From: Gigaspora rosea
Lineage: Eukaryota > Glomeromycota > Glomeromycetes > Diversisporales > Gigasporaceae
Reading direction: 5' to 3'
Length of the DNA: 64,000 nucleotides
NCBI GenBank assembly: GCA_003550325.1
Contig: QKWP01000032.1
Span: 645,812 to 709,811 of the forward strand
The translations under genes were made by a program, and so were the position numbers. Positions 45,401 to 57,579 of this stretch are shown piece after piece. The first letter of the stretch is position 1. Each line of letters begins with the position of its first letter. The notes beneath the pieces were generated by a model. It made no database searches. It had not been told where the DNA came from and saw only the letters and a program-made list of their open reading frames with translations.

Positions 45401-46044
45401 CATACAAATAACTATAAAATACTAAGAATATCATAATAAAAACGCAACTTCCAAGTCCATGTACGCAAAATTATAGCCATCACGATTAATTAATCAGAAA
45501 TCAACTTCTACGATATTTACAAACATTAATTAAATCAACAATCATAAATTCAACGATTTTCCTAAATATCGTAACAATATAATAACACATTTCGGATAAA
45601 AAAATGTTGTAATTTATGTATACGTCTCATAACATCATATTCTCACACCAATTCACAGATAGCCAATCAAAAACGTTTAAATGGACAAACTCTGGTATAG
45701 ATTTGCAGATCATTTGACCAGATTTAAAATTGGATTGTTCTAGTTCTGGTTAAACAATCTGCAAATTTAACCACAATTATAAATGAAGGATTTTTCTATT
45801 TATCAGATGATGCAGTTCTTCCAATATGACTTCATAATTTTGACTGGTCCTCTGACTGGTCAATATCGATTACCAGTCATGACCCGATCCCTAATCAAGA
45901 TCCAACCCTGATTTTGATTTTCAATTAGCAAGATGTGTTATTATGTAATGAAATCATCTGATTATTGCATGCAATCAGAATTAGTGGACGAATACAAAAT
46001 ATGAATTAGACTATACACTCCGTTTCACTACGCATTCATCTCTG
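45401..46044. other. AT-rich region with no recognised feature
   Basis: TCTGGT/ACCAGA words at 45700-45760 and 45840-45880 are inverted short repeats. No gene. Confidence 0.4.
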
Positions 46045-46210
46045 GTATATTAAACTGAATTTTTCCAAATATATCACATGCAGTTACCATGATTTACCAT
46101 AAAGAATTTTGTTACAAATTGATACACAATACTGTGCATAGTTAAGATTGATTTGGTACTATCATGTACAATCACTAGAATCTGAATTGTGATAACATTC
46201 TTGATCATAA
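46045..46210. repeat. R1 family, copy d, left part (split)
   Basis: Runs from CTGGTATATTAAACTGAATT to TTCTTGATCATAA, then is cut by the Harbinger-like element. It resumes at 48321 (TAACTTGTTCATCGATATTT). Confidence 0.85.
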
Positions 46211-46327
46211 GGGGAGCGCCATTTATCACCTGATTTTTTAGGTGGGTGGGGGGGTCAGAAAATTATCAGGTCCTAATAGTAGATAACATTTGATTGGCTA
46301 AAATTTTTTAAAATTTTTTAATTGAGA

Positions 46328-46628
46328 ATGGCGAAATGTGGCGTGCTTCCATATAAAAGTTTTTTCATACTAAGTTAACTATATATGCCCACTAATTGAA
46401 AGTTGTAGAGCTCGTCAAGACGCATCTAACGGTGGTTAGACCATCCAAATCGGTCCAGTGGATGGCGAGTTATCGTCGAAATACGATTGGCCGACTATAT
46501 AAAAATCCGTGACGGAAATTACATATTAAAATCACTATAGGCGAAATGTGGCGTGCTTCCATCTAAAAGTTTTTTCTTACTAAGTTAACGATACATGCCC
46601 ACTAATTGAAAGTTGTAGAGCTCGTAGA
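46328..46628. repeat. Tandem duplication within the Harbinger-like element
   Basis: AATGGCGAAATGTGGCG..GTTGTAGAGCTCGT occurs at 46326-46417 and again, nearly identical, at 46537-46628, separated by a GC-richer spacer. Confidence 0.85.
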
Positions 46629-47470
46629 NNNNNNNNNNNNNNNNNNNNNNNNNNNNNNNNNNNNNNNNNNNNNNNNNNNNNNNNNNNNNNNNNNNNNNNN
46701 NNNNNNNNNNNNNNNNNNNNNNNNNNNNNNNNNNNNNNNNNNNNNNNNNNNNNNNNNNNNNNNNNNNNNNNNNNNNNNNNNNNNNNNNNNNNNNNNNNNN
46801 NNNNNNNNNNNNNNNNNNNNNNNNNNNNNNNNNNNNNNNNNNNNNNNNNNNNNNNNNNNNNNNNNNNNNNNNNNNNNNNNNNNNNNNNNNNNNNNNNNNN
46901 NNNNNNNNNNNNNNNNNNNNNNNNNNNNNNNNNNNNNNNNNNNNNNNNNNNNNNNNNNNNNNNNNNNNNNNNNNNNNNNNNNNNNNNNNNNNNNNNNNNN
47001 NNNNNNNNNNNNNNNNNNNNNNNNNNNNNNNNNNNNNNNNNNNNNNNNNNNNNNNNNNNNNNNNNNNNNNNNNNNNNNNNNNNNNNNNNNNNNNNNNNNN
47101 NNNNNNNNNNNNNNNNNNNNNNNNNNNNNNNNNNNNNNNNNNNNNNNNNNNNNNNNNNNNNNNNNNNNNNNNNNNNNNNNNNNNNNNNNNNNNNNNNNNN
47201 NNNNNNNNNNNNNNNNNNNNNNNNNNNNNNNNNNNNNNNNNNNNNNNNNNNNNNNNNNNNNNNNNNNNNNNNNNNNNNNNNNNNNNNNNNNNNNNNNNNN
47301 NNNNNNNNNNNNNNNNNNNNNNNNNNNNNNNNNNNNNNNNNNNNNNNNNNNNNNNNNNNNNNNNNNNNNNNNNNNNNNNNNNNNNNNNNNNNNNNNNNNN
47401 NNNNNNNNNNNNNNNNNNNNNNNNNNNNNNNNNNNNNNNNNNNNNNNNNNNNNNNNNNNNNNNNNNNNNN
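46629..47470. other. Assembly gap (N run, 842 bases)
   Basis: Unknown sequence bordered by repeats. Openings drawn across it are artefacts. Confidence 0.99.
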
Positions 47471-47600
47471 GTTAAATTCTGATCACGGGATCCCAAGATC
47501 GTTATAGATTTGTGTTATATTAATATAAAATATATTAAATTAATTAAAAATAACACAAATCTATAACGATCTTGGGATTCCATAATCAAAATTTAACAAT
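47471..47600. repeat. Internal inverted repeat of the Harbinger-like element
   Basis: GGATCCCAAGATCGTTATAG pairs with CTATAACGATCTTGGGATTC around a 50-base AT-rich loop. A third related segment is at 48050-48180 together with the GAATCGTCTCA..GAGACGA unit. Confidence 0.85.
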
Positions 47601-47790
47601 TTTAGGTTCATTAGAATCGTCTCACTGAGATGAGCATTTTGGTAGTAAAATCATCTAAAACGGATCACTGGTTCACAAGTTATTCAATGTTAAAGTTTAT
47701 AAGAACTTTAAAAATAATTTTTAAGAATTAATATATTTGTAACCATAGGTTACAATAACCAGGGTCCATAACTAAGCCTAGATGTAATAT

Positions 47791-47890
47791 AGTTAGGGTT
47801 AGGGTTAGTATAATATTAAGGTTAGGGTTAGGGTTAGAGTTAGGGTTAAAGTTGTGATTGGCTAGTGTTAGAGTTAGAGTTAAAATCAAG
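47791..47890. repeat. Interstitial telomere-like TTAGGG tract
   Basis: AGTTAGGGTTAGGGTTAG and GGTTAGGGTTAGGGTTAGAG occur with degenerate GTTAGAGTTA extensions. Confidence 0.85.
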
Positions 47891-48320
47891 ATTACTACAA
47901 AATCGCAAGAGGTGCATTTTTTGTTAGTAACACAACAGGGGTTACCCTAGTAAAATTTTGAGTTATTAACAATTTTATAAAATGTGGTTACAGTAACCAT
48001 GGCTACAAACATATAAATTCAATTTTTAATATATACAAAACTAATATAATTAAAGCAATACAAATTTATAATGATATTGGGATCCAGTGATTGGATTTTG
48101 ATAATTTTAGGCTCGTTGGAATCGTCTCATTGAGACGAACATTTTGGTAGTAAAATCATCCAAAACGGATAATTGGTTCAAATTTTATTTAATATTAAAA
48201 TTTAAAAATTTTTTAAAATTTTAAAAAATTTTAGCCAATCAAATTGCAGTATTTATTATCAGGTGGGGGTAGGGGGTAGTTACTTAGTAGACCCTAATCA
48301 CCTGATAAATGGCACTCCCC

Positions 48321-49340
48321 TAACTTGTTCATCGATATTTTAGTCTTAACATTTTTGATCACAGATTGTATATCCAATCAAAAGCGATAAAGGAAATCAT
48401 ATTGCCACATTGGTTTTAGCATACTGATCAAATTTTCGATATAACATGATTTTATCAATTGGTAGATCGATATAAAACCACGAGCTACAAAAAATGCAGA
48501 GAAAATTAGTAATTACCAAATAATCTGGACGGCAAAATTCTGACCAAAAATTTACGAAAAATGTAAAAATCTAGAAATATTTAGTGGAATATAATTTTTT
48601 CTTAGTATTTGCTGATATATTCATTATTTTTTTATTAATATCATGAATTTTTTTTATCTATTGCGGAGTTATCCTTTTTGTTTTGCACTTGTTGCCGAAC
48701 TTAAAACTATTATAGACTTTTTTAGCTATTTTTTTCGCTCAAAATAGTGGCATATATTAGGTAATCAAACAACAGAAGCAAATTTGAAAAATTTACATTT
48801 TATGATTTTAAGAGAGCGCTGATGATTAACAAATCTTTTCGTTCTCATCTTTGATAATCAGAGATTATCATTTCATCAGCCCAATAAAAAATCCTATGAA
48901 AAAAATGAAAAATGCCAAATATTGAGCGAATGGATATGCAAATTTGCATCAGGCCACAGATATTTACATCTAAAAAGCACATTTTTACTACTGGTTGTTA
49001 GCATTTGTAATTTCATTCTATGGACAATCGCATTTTAATTTTTTTTTAATAGTCAGATATCTTACTATACTGAAGTACTAGTCACGTTAACAGGATAAAC
49101 AGCAATTCATGATGGGCAAACGTTGTCCGGATATAGAAGAAAGTACTACACATGATTAGTGAAGGTGCAACATGCGATGCTCTCAATATGCATTCACATC
49201 TTTGCTTCGCCTCATGCATAATCCAATAATATGCAAAATTTTGCGAACGTATGACTCTTATTTTGCCGTATAACCACTAGATAGCTGTGCGACGTCATCA
49301 TGTGAAACCAAAAATGAGATACCTAAGCAGAGAACAGAAT
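48321..49340. repeat. R1 family, copy d, right part
   Basis: Continues R1 from TAACTTGTTCATCG through TTATCTATTGCGGAG, TCTTTTCGTTCTCATCTTTG, TTGAGCGAATGGATATGCAA and ACATGCGATGCTCTCAATAT to CACTAGATAGCTGTGCGACG. It is collinear with 63130-64000 for nearly its entire length. Confidence 0.88.
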
Positions 49341-49479
49341 CAAGTCATTTGATATCATGCATGATTACATAACAGGACGTCTAGTCTTAAATGGAATTTT
49401 CAAGATAATCCATGCAATGATAGGCATGTAAATGCGAAAATCAAATCTCAATACGTCCATGCGACAATAGACAGGTGAA

Positions 49480-49645
49480 AATTAAGCACCAAGTAATATT
49501 TAGCCAATCAGATCCAAGATTTTGCAGACCCACGCTATCTGGCCTGTCCTAACCACTAGATAGCTGCGCAATGTTGTCGTGCAAAACCAGGAACGGGAGA
49601 CTACCATATAGTACCTCAAATATAGTTGTTATGCGAAACTGTTTT
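49480..49645. repeat. R1 family, second terminal fragment
   Basis: GCCAATCAGATCCAAGATTT, CTAGATAGCTGCGC and GAACGGGAGACTA match the end of the 55503-56640 copy. Confidence 0.8.
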
Positions 49646-49659
49646 GTGCAAATTGTGAA

Positions 49660-49810
49660 AGGCAAAAACTAAATATAGCGAAAGATGAAGTTGCGAAACT
49701 CTGGTGAAAGATGAAACATCTAGCGAAAGGTGAAACCTTCTGCAAAATCTAAAACCCACAAAATCTTTGGTGAAGGACAAAGCTCTTAGCAAAGTTTAAA
49801 TTCTCTAAGA
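49660..49810. repeat. Degenerate GCGAAAGATGAA repeat
   Basis: AGCGAAAGATGAAGTTGCG, TGAAAGATGAAACATC, AGCGAAAGGTGAAACC and GTGAAGGACAAAGC recur at ~25-base spacing. Confidence 0.55.
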
Positions 49811-51439
49811 GAAAAGGCTGAAAGATGTTGGGATAAAAATATTTGTATGTGTCTATGATATACAGTATGTAGCTCATATAAAGAAATGTATCTAAGCAAT
49901 GTTGGAGAATAAAATATTTGCACGTAGTTATTAAGCAAAACATGTTGCAAAGAAGTTATTGTCATGGTAAAAGCAGATATGTAATAACTTGGTGAGTGGT
50001 ATCAATTTGGAGCTCTAGAAGCATAGATAATAGAGCTAGTAATAAAAAAAAATAATAATATTCGATACATATCACTGGAAAATAATCGATGATTGAAAGT
50101 TTGTGACACACATGGATGATTGATCAAGTGCAGATAGGGGTTTTAAGATTTTTATACCATATTATACAATTGGTATAATACCTGTATAATACTAATATTA
50201 TATACAGAAGGTATAGGTATAATACCATTTATATTAATATGATTTTAAATATTCGTATTTTGTGTTATTGAGACCATCAGTTGAAATATTAACCCAATTT
50301 AGCTCTGATAGGTTTAATTGGATTAGATTTATAATGATTATATATGTGATATAATACTACGAAACAACTTAACCTAAAGGCAGATTATTACTTAATTATA
50401 AACTTTAATTATTTGAGGAGATTATTATAATAATAATAAAGAAATCATAAAACAATAATAAAGTAATATTACTAAACTAATAAACTAATAAAATAATGCA
50501 ATACTAAATTCAAATACAATACTTGTAAGAATCTGATTCTTATTATATACTCTATAACTAAGACATCAAGGATCTAATTCTTCAAAACTAGTACAAAACA
50601 AAGGTCTTTTAAATACATTTTTAGTCATGAGGTCTTAATGCATTATTCTTTAATCTCAAGCTTATCTTTCTAGCAATGATGCATTGGAAAAGCCATTAAA
50701 CATTGTTTACAAATTGCTTACAATTTTGTTCAAAATTTTATTCACAATTTCCCACAGCCTTGGCCAACAACCCAGAGCTAATAATAACTAGTTTATACAA
50801 CAATAAATAACCTGATTTAGTCAACAATTATAGTACACAATAATTTATTATATAATTATGTTTACTATCTATTGTATGATCAAAATAATAGCTACTGAGA
50901 TTAACCTATCTCCAAGCCTACAGCAATAATTTAGAAGCTTCACAATATTCTAGTAGCTCAGGTTATTTAGGCACTTTAGCACTACTAAATCGCATCTAGG
51001 TCACAGGATTAAGAGTTAAACTATAACACTACATTATATAGTTAATTTACAATTGTGTGTGAATATATTTATTTGTAAAATATATAAATAAGGATAACAA
51101 ATATATCTTAATATAAAAGTGAAGTTAAAAAATAATATAAAAATAAATTAAATGTATAATATATATATAAATAATAAAATGATATTTAAAAATCTATATT
51201 TATGTAAAAAAAAGTATTTAAAAAATCAAATTTAAAAATTATAACAGTATTTAAACTAAGATCAAATAATTCATTTTTATTATCAATATCTTCAATCACA
51301 TTTATATTTTATTTTTATTATTCGGCTATATTTATATCTTCATTCCTATAATTGTCAAGTTTGTCTATAGTTTCATCAGTATTATTTTTATACTGTATTT
51401 TTAAATTACCATATATATAAAACTAATTTTTTACTTATA
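49811..51439. other. Long AT-rich region with no recognised gene
   Basis: A 64-codon minus-strand opening at 49749-49943 is aromatic low complexity. TATAATAC words repeat at 50160-50240. Nothing else is supported. Confidence 0.45.
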
Positions 51440-53075
51440 CAGTTTTTAATCAATTTCCAACTTTAGAATGAATAAAGCCAAAGTTTGAATAATTGTATTC
51501 AGCAGAAGCTAATCATGTTGGAAGTGATAAAATATAAATTGCAAATTGTTGAAGTGCACTAAAATGCCAGGAAGTACACCAAGAAGTTGCTGAATTAATA
51601 TGAATTACTGAGTTCCAAATAATTTGATTGTTATATGGTGCTTGTTTATTATGAAATTTTAGTAATTCTGCATACATTTTAGAAGTTTCATCATTAGATT
51701 ATTGTGTAAGTATAAAATTTGCAAATATAGTTAAATAAATAGGTTCATGTTTTTTGCTTTATTCAAAATAATGTGGATCTAATATATAGGGGTGAGTCAG
51801 TAGAAAAGGGTCAAATTTTTTCTAAGTAATAGTTTTCTTGACTTTAAGCTTAAATATCTTAACAACTATCTTAATAAATTTAATAAATTATTTTTTATTT
51901 TAATTCTATATAATTTCAAGATTAAAATAAAAAATTTTTAGCAAATTTGATTAAATATTTGTCAAGATATTTTAGTTTAATAATTAAAAAAATTTTACTA
52001 AAAATGATTTGTCCCTTTTCTACTAACACACCCCCATATATGCAACTGTCATTATAGAATAGTAAATATAATTCTACCGTTTTTGAATATATTAGTGAAT
52101 TTTCATTTAAATAGCTGTGTTCATTTTTTGAACTTTATTAAAATTGTATTAAAGCAAGAATAAATTGTTAAAATAGTAAGAATTATTAGCTTCAAATTTA
52201 AATGTGTGCCCTATTTCATAAGTGCTAGAAGAATAAGTAGAATTTTTTATTATAATTATCTTTTTGAATATGTGCCAATTTAGCTATAGCTATATTATGA
52301 TTTTTAAAATATTTAATATACAATATTACTAACTAAAAGGTTAATTACATGTGAAGAACACCCAAGACAATATATAAGTAAAAATTTACTTTCAATTATT
52401 TTTTATACTGCTTTCATATTTGAAGCAGTATCAGTAATTACTGAAGAAAATTTTTGGATAACTATTTCTTCTACCTTAGTAATAATTTGTAGTGCAATCG
52501 ATTCTGCTGTATGATGAGCTTCTCTAGAGTAGATTGTATCTTAAAACTTTAGTTTTGGTTTACAAACTATAAATTTTGATCTGCCTCGTGATTATTATTA
52601 GACCATTTAACTAAAACTATTATAATATTTTGTGCATTATTAATTTCAATTTCTATATCTTTTTTTAATATTTTTTTAATAGTTCTTTAGATAATTTTAT
52701 ATTATTAGGAATTTTAAAAGACAGTCGAAGTGTAGAAAAAATTCTCTCCAGAATAGGTTTTGAAATGCATTAAAAGGAATTCCAGAAGTAAATACTGCTT
52801 TTGCAAATTTATATTCTAAGTTTAATAATTCATTATAATTCATTTCATTTTATCAATATTAATATAATTATCCATAACAACTTGTTTAGTTTTTAATTTA
52901 AGGTTATTAATTTGATTTACTTGCTGAAAATTATCCTTTTCAGTAGTTATTGCTAATTCAGGTGCATTTGCACAACTATTATCATGCTTTTGCATATGAG
53001 TTACAAGTCCATATATATTTTTTAGAGCAGTATTCCCATTTTACAGGTAAATGAAATTTATCTGTATTTTTTGAG
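51440..53075 (-). pseudogene. hAT transposase pseudogene with BED-like N terminus
   Basis: Read on the minus strand, a BED-type zinc segment (THMQKHDNSCANAPELA, about 53010-52950) is followed by a DDE-core region with HHTAESIALQIITKVEEI and FSSVITDTASNMKAV, then LGCSSHVINL (about 52540-52340). The C-terminal block includes SATSWCTSWHFSALQQFAIY and ASAEYNYSNFGFIHSKVGN (about 51550-51440). These are hAT/DUF659-type motifs. Stops and shifts are frequent, and a MITE sits at 51789-52035, so the gene is dead. Confidence 0.82.
51789..52035. mobile_element. ~247-bp MITE nested in the hAT pseudogene
   Basis: GGGGTGAGTCAGTAGAAAAG and the complement of CTTTTCTACTAACACACCCC form TIRs of ~30 bases. TATA-type sequence lies on both sides. 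The interior includes an AT-rich inverted pair (AATATCTTAACAA, TTGTCAAGATATT). Confidence 0.82.
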
Positions 53076-54240
53076 GTTTGTTACTTGTCAGTAAAGAAAT
53101 GGAATCTTCTATATCACTAGAATTTTTATCAGATAAATTATAAGATATTGAAGTTTCTTATTGGATCCAATGATCCCAAACTTCGCCTTTTTGTGTATTT
53201 TATATATGGTTTAATGAATAGAGAACAGGTTTTTTGCCATTATATAGTACTTAAATACTATATTATATTTGCATTAAAAGAATTTCTAAGAATTATTTTA
53301 ATGTATAATTTAGAAGGAGCTAATAATTAATTTAACTAAAGAAAATATTTATTAGTTTAAAAAAATTTAAGTAAATTAATTACTAGTCCTTTCTAGTCAT
53401 ATGTGTCATTTTAGTATAATATAAAATAGGTTAAAACTTAACTTTCTTTTTTTAGCATTTAAACCTACAATATATTGCTATTTTTGTTTTTTCTATTGTT
53501 ATTAAATAACAATTGCCTATCTTTATAAGTACATGTCTGAAACAATAAATAAATACTTTTCAGAATTATTAATAACAAAGATTTTAATTAACTATATCAA
53601 TATATAAAACAGATTACTTTTTTTATATTATTATAATTTATGTTAAATCTATTTTATTAAATCGATCCTTAATATTCTAATACATTCTAATTTAGGAGCA
53701 AAATTCAAAAATAAATCAATAATCAATATTTTTATGTAAGTTATATATATGTTTATGATCTTTAATTAAACTTGCTTACCTGTATATTTATATACATTGT
53801 GAAGGGCTTGCGCCAAGCCATTTTTTTTATTTGTTTACGTTAGAGGTTTTTCTGATTGTTTATGTCATTACAATAGTATTATTTCTCCTATCTCTAAGAC
53901 ATAGATAGTAGAATTGACATAGCCGCAAATAGAATAAGCATTAAGCTGCAGCAATTTGCGTTTAAAGCACATAGTAACTGAGCATGCCAGAGCCACAAAT
54001 TGGTTTCTACCCGTGGTATTTCACTTTTTATTTTTGTTTATTAATATTTTCGATTAAGTCATAGATTTACACATGCTTGTAAGCATGGTAATTTCATCGT
54101 TATAGCCATATTCCAGCTTGAGTATTAGCTCATCGCTGTTATTATTTGTTTATTACTGCTTTCTACCAAACAACAGGTTTTTCTGAGTATTGGTACCATT
54201 GATATTATGGTACTGGCATAATTTTGTCTCTGGCATTAAC
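53076..54240. other. AT-rich region with no supported gene
   Basis: A 60-codon plus-strand opening (53148-53330) reads KLRLFVYFIYGLMNREQVFC. Its composition is only weakly protein-like and it is not called. Confidence 0.4.
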
Positions 54241-54690
54241 AAAAAGCCCAAAAAGCCTGAAAAGCCCACCGCTGCCCAAGTATGTCTTGAGATGTAGAAA
54301 GGCATAGAACTCGCCTCTGACTTTCGCTTGAAGGAATTGTAGTCATAATGAGTTAGAAGTGAAGGTAATAAAGAAACAGAGTTAGTTAATAGAGTAGTAT
54401 AAAATTCATGTATTTATTAAGAGAGAAAAAAGTATTTAATACCCTCCTTTTCGCTTCAATAAAAAACAAATAACTTAGTTGAGTTTGAAGTTTTAGAGTT
54501 CAACGTTGTAGAGTGATAACCTTCGAAATTAGAGTAGAAGTGTTAGCTCTAATAATCCCTTCTGAATAAACTGTTGTTATTATAAATTAATAATTCCCCA
54601 CCCGATACATTGAATTCGTATCATTCTAATCCTGTGATCACATGATATCGTTAAATCACTTAACGATCAAATCTAGCTTCATTGCAGCAA
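54241..54690. other. Possible solo-LTR-like segment, unproven
   Basis: AGTATAAAATTCATGTATTT at 54400-54420 resembles a TATA region, and GAATAAACTGTTG at 54560 resembles a polyadenylation region. Clear TG..CA ends and a target duplication were not found. Confidence 0.25.
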
Positions 54691-54892
54691 AACCCAAAGA
54701 ATATTGAGACCCGGACCAAATCAACCACGCCTCTTTCTGCCTGCCAATTCGAGGGTCTGGAGTCTTGCACGCTTGTAGAATATTGGTTTAGTTAGATAGT
54801 AGTGTTGTTTGTTTATTTAGTTGTAGACCCGATTGCTAACCCCTTCACAATGTACATATGTATTATATATATACCAAATTGCCTATGCGACA
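54691..54892. repeat. Dispersed segment, second copy
   Basis: Matches 24760-24930 (CTCTTTCTGCCTGCCA and CCTTCACAATGTACATA). The end is cut by the MITE at 54897. Confidence 0.5.
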
Positions 54893-54896
54893 GAGT

Positions 54897-55108
54897 GTGT
54901 TCAAAAAATTTTGCATTTTGTGTAACCTGAGCTGGTCCGCTGAGACCTCGGATCGAACCTGCGGAGCATTAATACCTGTCAAGTAATACTATAGCAAAAT
55001 TGCAATTTTACTTAGTCATCGGTTAGCAGCTTATTAGTAAAATATGGTTTGATTTCAGGCAAAATTGAATTGGCTCAGGTTACACAAAATGCAAAATTTT
55101 TTGAACAC
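54897..55108. mobile_element. 212-bp MITE with ~36-bp TIRs
   Basis: GTGTTCAAAAAATTTTGCAT and ATGCAAAATTTTTTGAACAC are exact inverted copies, extended by TTGTGTAACCTGAGC. The interior is non-coding. The TSD was not resolved. Confidence 0.85.
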
Positions 55109-55131
55109 GACTAACTTACTAGTTACAGAGA

Positions 55132-55223
55132 TAGTTACGTAGTTGATGCAGATTTTACTTAGGGTTAGTGATAGTTAATAATAGGTTAGTTACTATTTTA
55201 GATAATGACCTGCATCAATAACG
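55132..55223. repeat. 92-bp foldback with telomere-like core
   Basis: GTTACGTAGTTGATGCAG pairs with CTGCATCAATAACGTAAC. CTTAGGGTTAG lies near the left arm (55158-55168). Confidence 0.7.
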
Positions 55224-55502
55224 TAACCACTTTCGTGGGTCTCTAAGGCCCTAACACTAAATTTTTATCACACCCACTTAGTTTATTTACAAAATCAGAT
55301 TTTGTATTGTGCAAATAAGTAAAAAGCAGACCTATATCTTGTGATCTAAAGATATTCTTATTGTCTAATTTACGTTGATCTAAATGTGTTTATAATACTC
55401 ATCCAATATTTCTATACATTAACTAGTTCGGACCAGGGACCCACACCAGACGCATCACTTAACATTCCTAAGTATGACGACGACATGTAATGTGGGTCAT
55501 AA
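55224..55502. other. Spacer with no recognised feature
   Basis: No gene or repeat is supported. Confidence 0.4.
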
Positions 55503-56640
55503 TATATTTAGTTAGCCTATCCGAAAGACAATAAAAAAAGATATTTTTTATAGTGATCGTCATGCAATTTAATCGAGACAAAAACCTGTTAATGTTTGGT
55601 TAATCAATTCTCATACAATAGATAAATATAGCAATGCTTTTACTGCGACTTACCGTAAAGAATTTTGTTACAAATCGATACACAATACCATATGTGGTTA
55701 AGGTTGATTCAGTACAATTTCTAGAATTTGGATTGTGACAACATTCTTGATAATAACTTGCTCATTGATATTTTAGTCTTAATATTTTTGATCATGGATT
55801 ATATAACTTTGATCATATTCTGATCACATTTTGGTTATAACATGATTTTATCAGTTGGAACTACAAAAATCGGCAAGAAAAAATTTACAAAACATGGAAA
55901 GATCTAGAAATCAATCTTCTAAATCTTTTAGTGAAATATTATCTTCTTAGTATTTGCTAATATATTCATTATTTTTATTAATATCATGAATTTTTTTTAT
56001 CTATTGCGGAGTTATTGTTCTTGTACTTCTTAAATTTAAGACCATCATACAAAATGCTTTCAAATTTGTGAAACATTTGATTGACTTTTTTTAGCTCAAA
56101 ATAGTTGGTATACATAAATTCGGAAATTTTATTTTTCATAATTTAGGAGAGTTACGTTAATTAACAAATTCTTTCGTTCTCATCTTTGATAATCTGAGAT
56201 TATTATTTAGCCCAATAAAAAATCCTACGAAAAAAAAATCGAAAAAAGCCAAAAATTGAGCGAATAGATATGCAAACTTGTATCGGCCACCGATATTTAC
56301 GCCCAAAAAGCATATTTTTACTATCAGTGGTACAGCATCTGTAATTTTATTCTACGGATAATTGCATTTATTCTTTTTCCTTTAATGGTCAGATGTCTTA
56401 TTATACCGTAGTACTGGTCACATTAACAGATCACATGGCAAAGCAGTATCATCTTTCAGCAGCGTGCTATGTGATGCTTTATATGTGAAAAATAAACAGC
56501 ATGCGACAGTTAAGGTCACGTTGGCCAATCAGATCCAAGATTTTGCGGACCCACGCCTCCTGGCCTGTCTTATATCCGCTAGATAGCTGCGCGACGTTGT
56601 CGCGCAAAACCAGGAACGGAAGACTAGATAGCGGTTAAAT
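55503..56640. repeat. R1 family, most complete copy (e), ~1.14 kb
   Basis: Runs from TATTTAGTTAGCC..CCGAAAG through AATCGAGACAAAAACCTG, TCATTGATATTTTAGTC, TTATCTATTGCGGAG, TTCTTTCGTTCTCATCTTTG and GCCCAATAAAAAATCCTACG to CTAGATAGCGGTTAAAT. Near its end is a perfect hairpin GCGCGACGTTGTCGCGC (56588-56604). No open frame is shared among copies, so it is a non-coding mobile family of unknown type. Confidence 0.85.
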
Positions 56641-56977
56641 AAATAAATAATATGATAATAATGAAACAGATCTGGTATTATTTATTCAATAACTGTATAA
56701 AAAAAGGTAATTCAATTAATACTTGTAGTGTTTTAATAGTAATTATTATATAAATGGTTAACAATAAATATACGTTTTATTGCATTTAGCATATTGTCAA
56801 AAAGTACTTTGGTATATACAATAAAAAAAGGTTGCAAACTTTGATATATTTAGTATTAAGTTTAAAATAATATAAAAAAATCTTTTAGAAAATGATAATT
56901 GTACATAGTGGCTCATCTATACATGTGGGTCTAAATTGTTTTTGGCCTGCTATAATGCCGTAATGCTAAAATGATTT
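56641..56977. other. AT-rich spacer
   Basis: No supported feature. Confidence 0.45.
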
Positions 56978-57095
56978 TAGGCAGTCTAAATTTTCGGCTG
57001 CATAAAATATTTTCAGCTGTCAAAAATATTTTTGGCTGCCTAAAATATTTTCGGCTGCCTAAAATATTTAGGTAACTTAAATATTTTCAACTGCT
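56978..57095. repeat. ~22-bp minisatellite (TTTTCGGCTGCCTAAAATA)
   Basis: Five degenerate copies, including TTTTCGGCTGC, TTTTCAGCTGT, TTTTTGGCTGCC and TTTTCGGCTGCC, separated by TAAAATA. Confidence 0.85.
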
Positions 57096-57579
57096 AAATG
57101 TTTTAAAACATTGTACTTCAATAATATATTATCGATATTCTCTGTACTATATTTTTTTGCATTATTAATTCATATTTACGTATCTGTTCTCATCAAGTTT
57201 GCTACCAAAGATAGTAATTTCCTAATTTCTTTACATATTCTTAAAATTTTTGCCAAGGTACAAAATATGAATAAATTAAAATTGCTCGTATGTAGTTTAT
57301 ATACCTATATATATAATAATTTTAAAATAGTTCAACTGATATGAATTACTAATTTTCAATGAATATTTGATTGTATTCTTGTAATAAAGAAAACTGTAAA
57401 TATTTAATATTTAGATGAGCATATATTAATTCATTTTTATTTGCTTTTATTTATTAATATATTTTTTAATTTTTTAATTTTTTTATCTGTACTTTATTAT
57501 TATTATTATTATCAGGTTTTATAAAAATTGAGTATTATTTCTAATTTTTTTTACTTGATATTTTTTTAATAATTGTTAA
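57096..57579. other. AT-rich spacer
   Basis: A 77-codon opening (57111-57344) is low-complexity aliphatic/aromatic and is not supported as a gene. Confidence 0.4.

Larger units (their letters stand above)
46211..48320. mobile_element. PIF/Harbinger-like inverted-repeat element with TAA TSD, gapped
   Basis: The ends are GGGGAGCGCCATTTATCACC and the complement of AAATGGCACTCCCC. TAA lies on both sides (46208-46210, 48321-48323). The terminal similarity extends loosely for ~110 bases (TTTGATTGGCTAAAATTTT against its complement). Inside are a duplicated GGCGAAATGTGGCGTGCTTC segment (46328 and 46540), an N gap, an inverted repeat (47471-47600) and telomere-like repeats. No transposase is visible in the sequenced part; the gap could hide some coding. 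Confidence 0.85.

Noticed and set aside
46585-47496. ~300-codon open frames across the second N gap on both strands
   Set aside because: Same artefact; only a few real codons at each end.
53148-53330. 60-codon open frame as a gene
   Set aside because: Short and hydrophobic, with no motif and no splice context.
54940-54960. tRNA B-box-like GGTTCGATCC on the minus strand
   Set aside because: No T-stem pairing, no A box and no cloverleaf; it is internal to a MITE.
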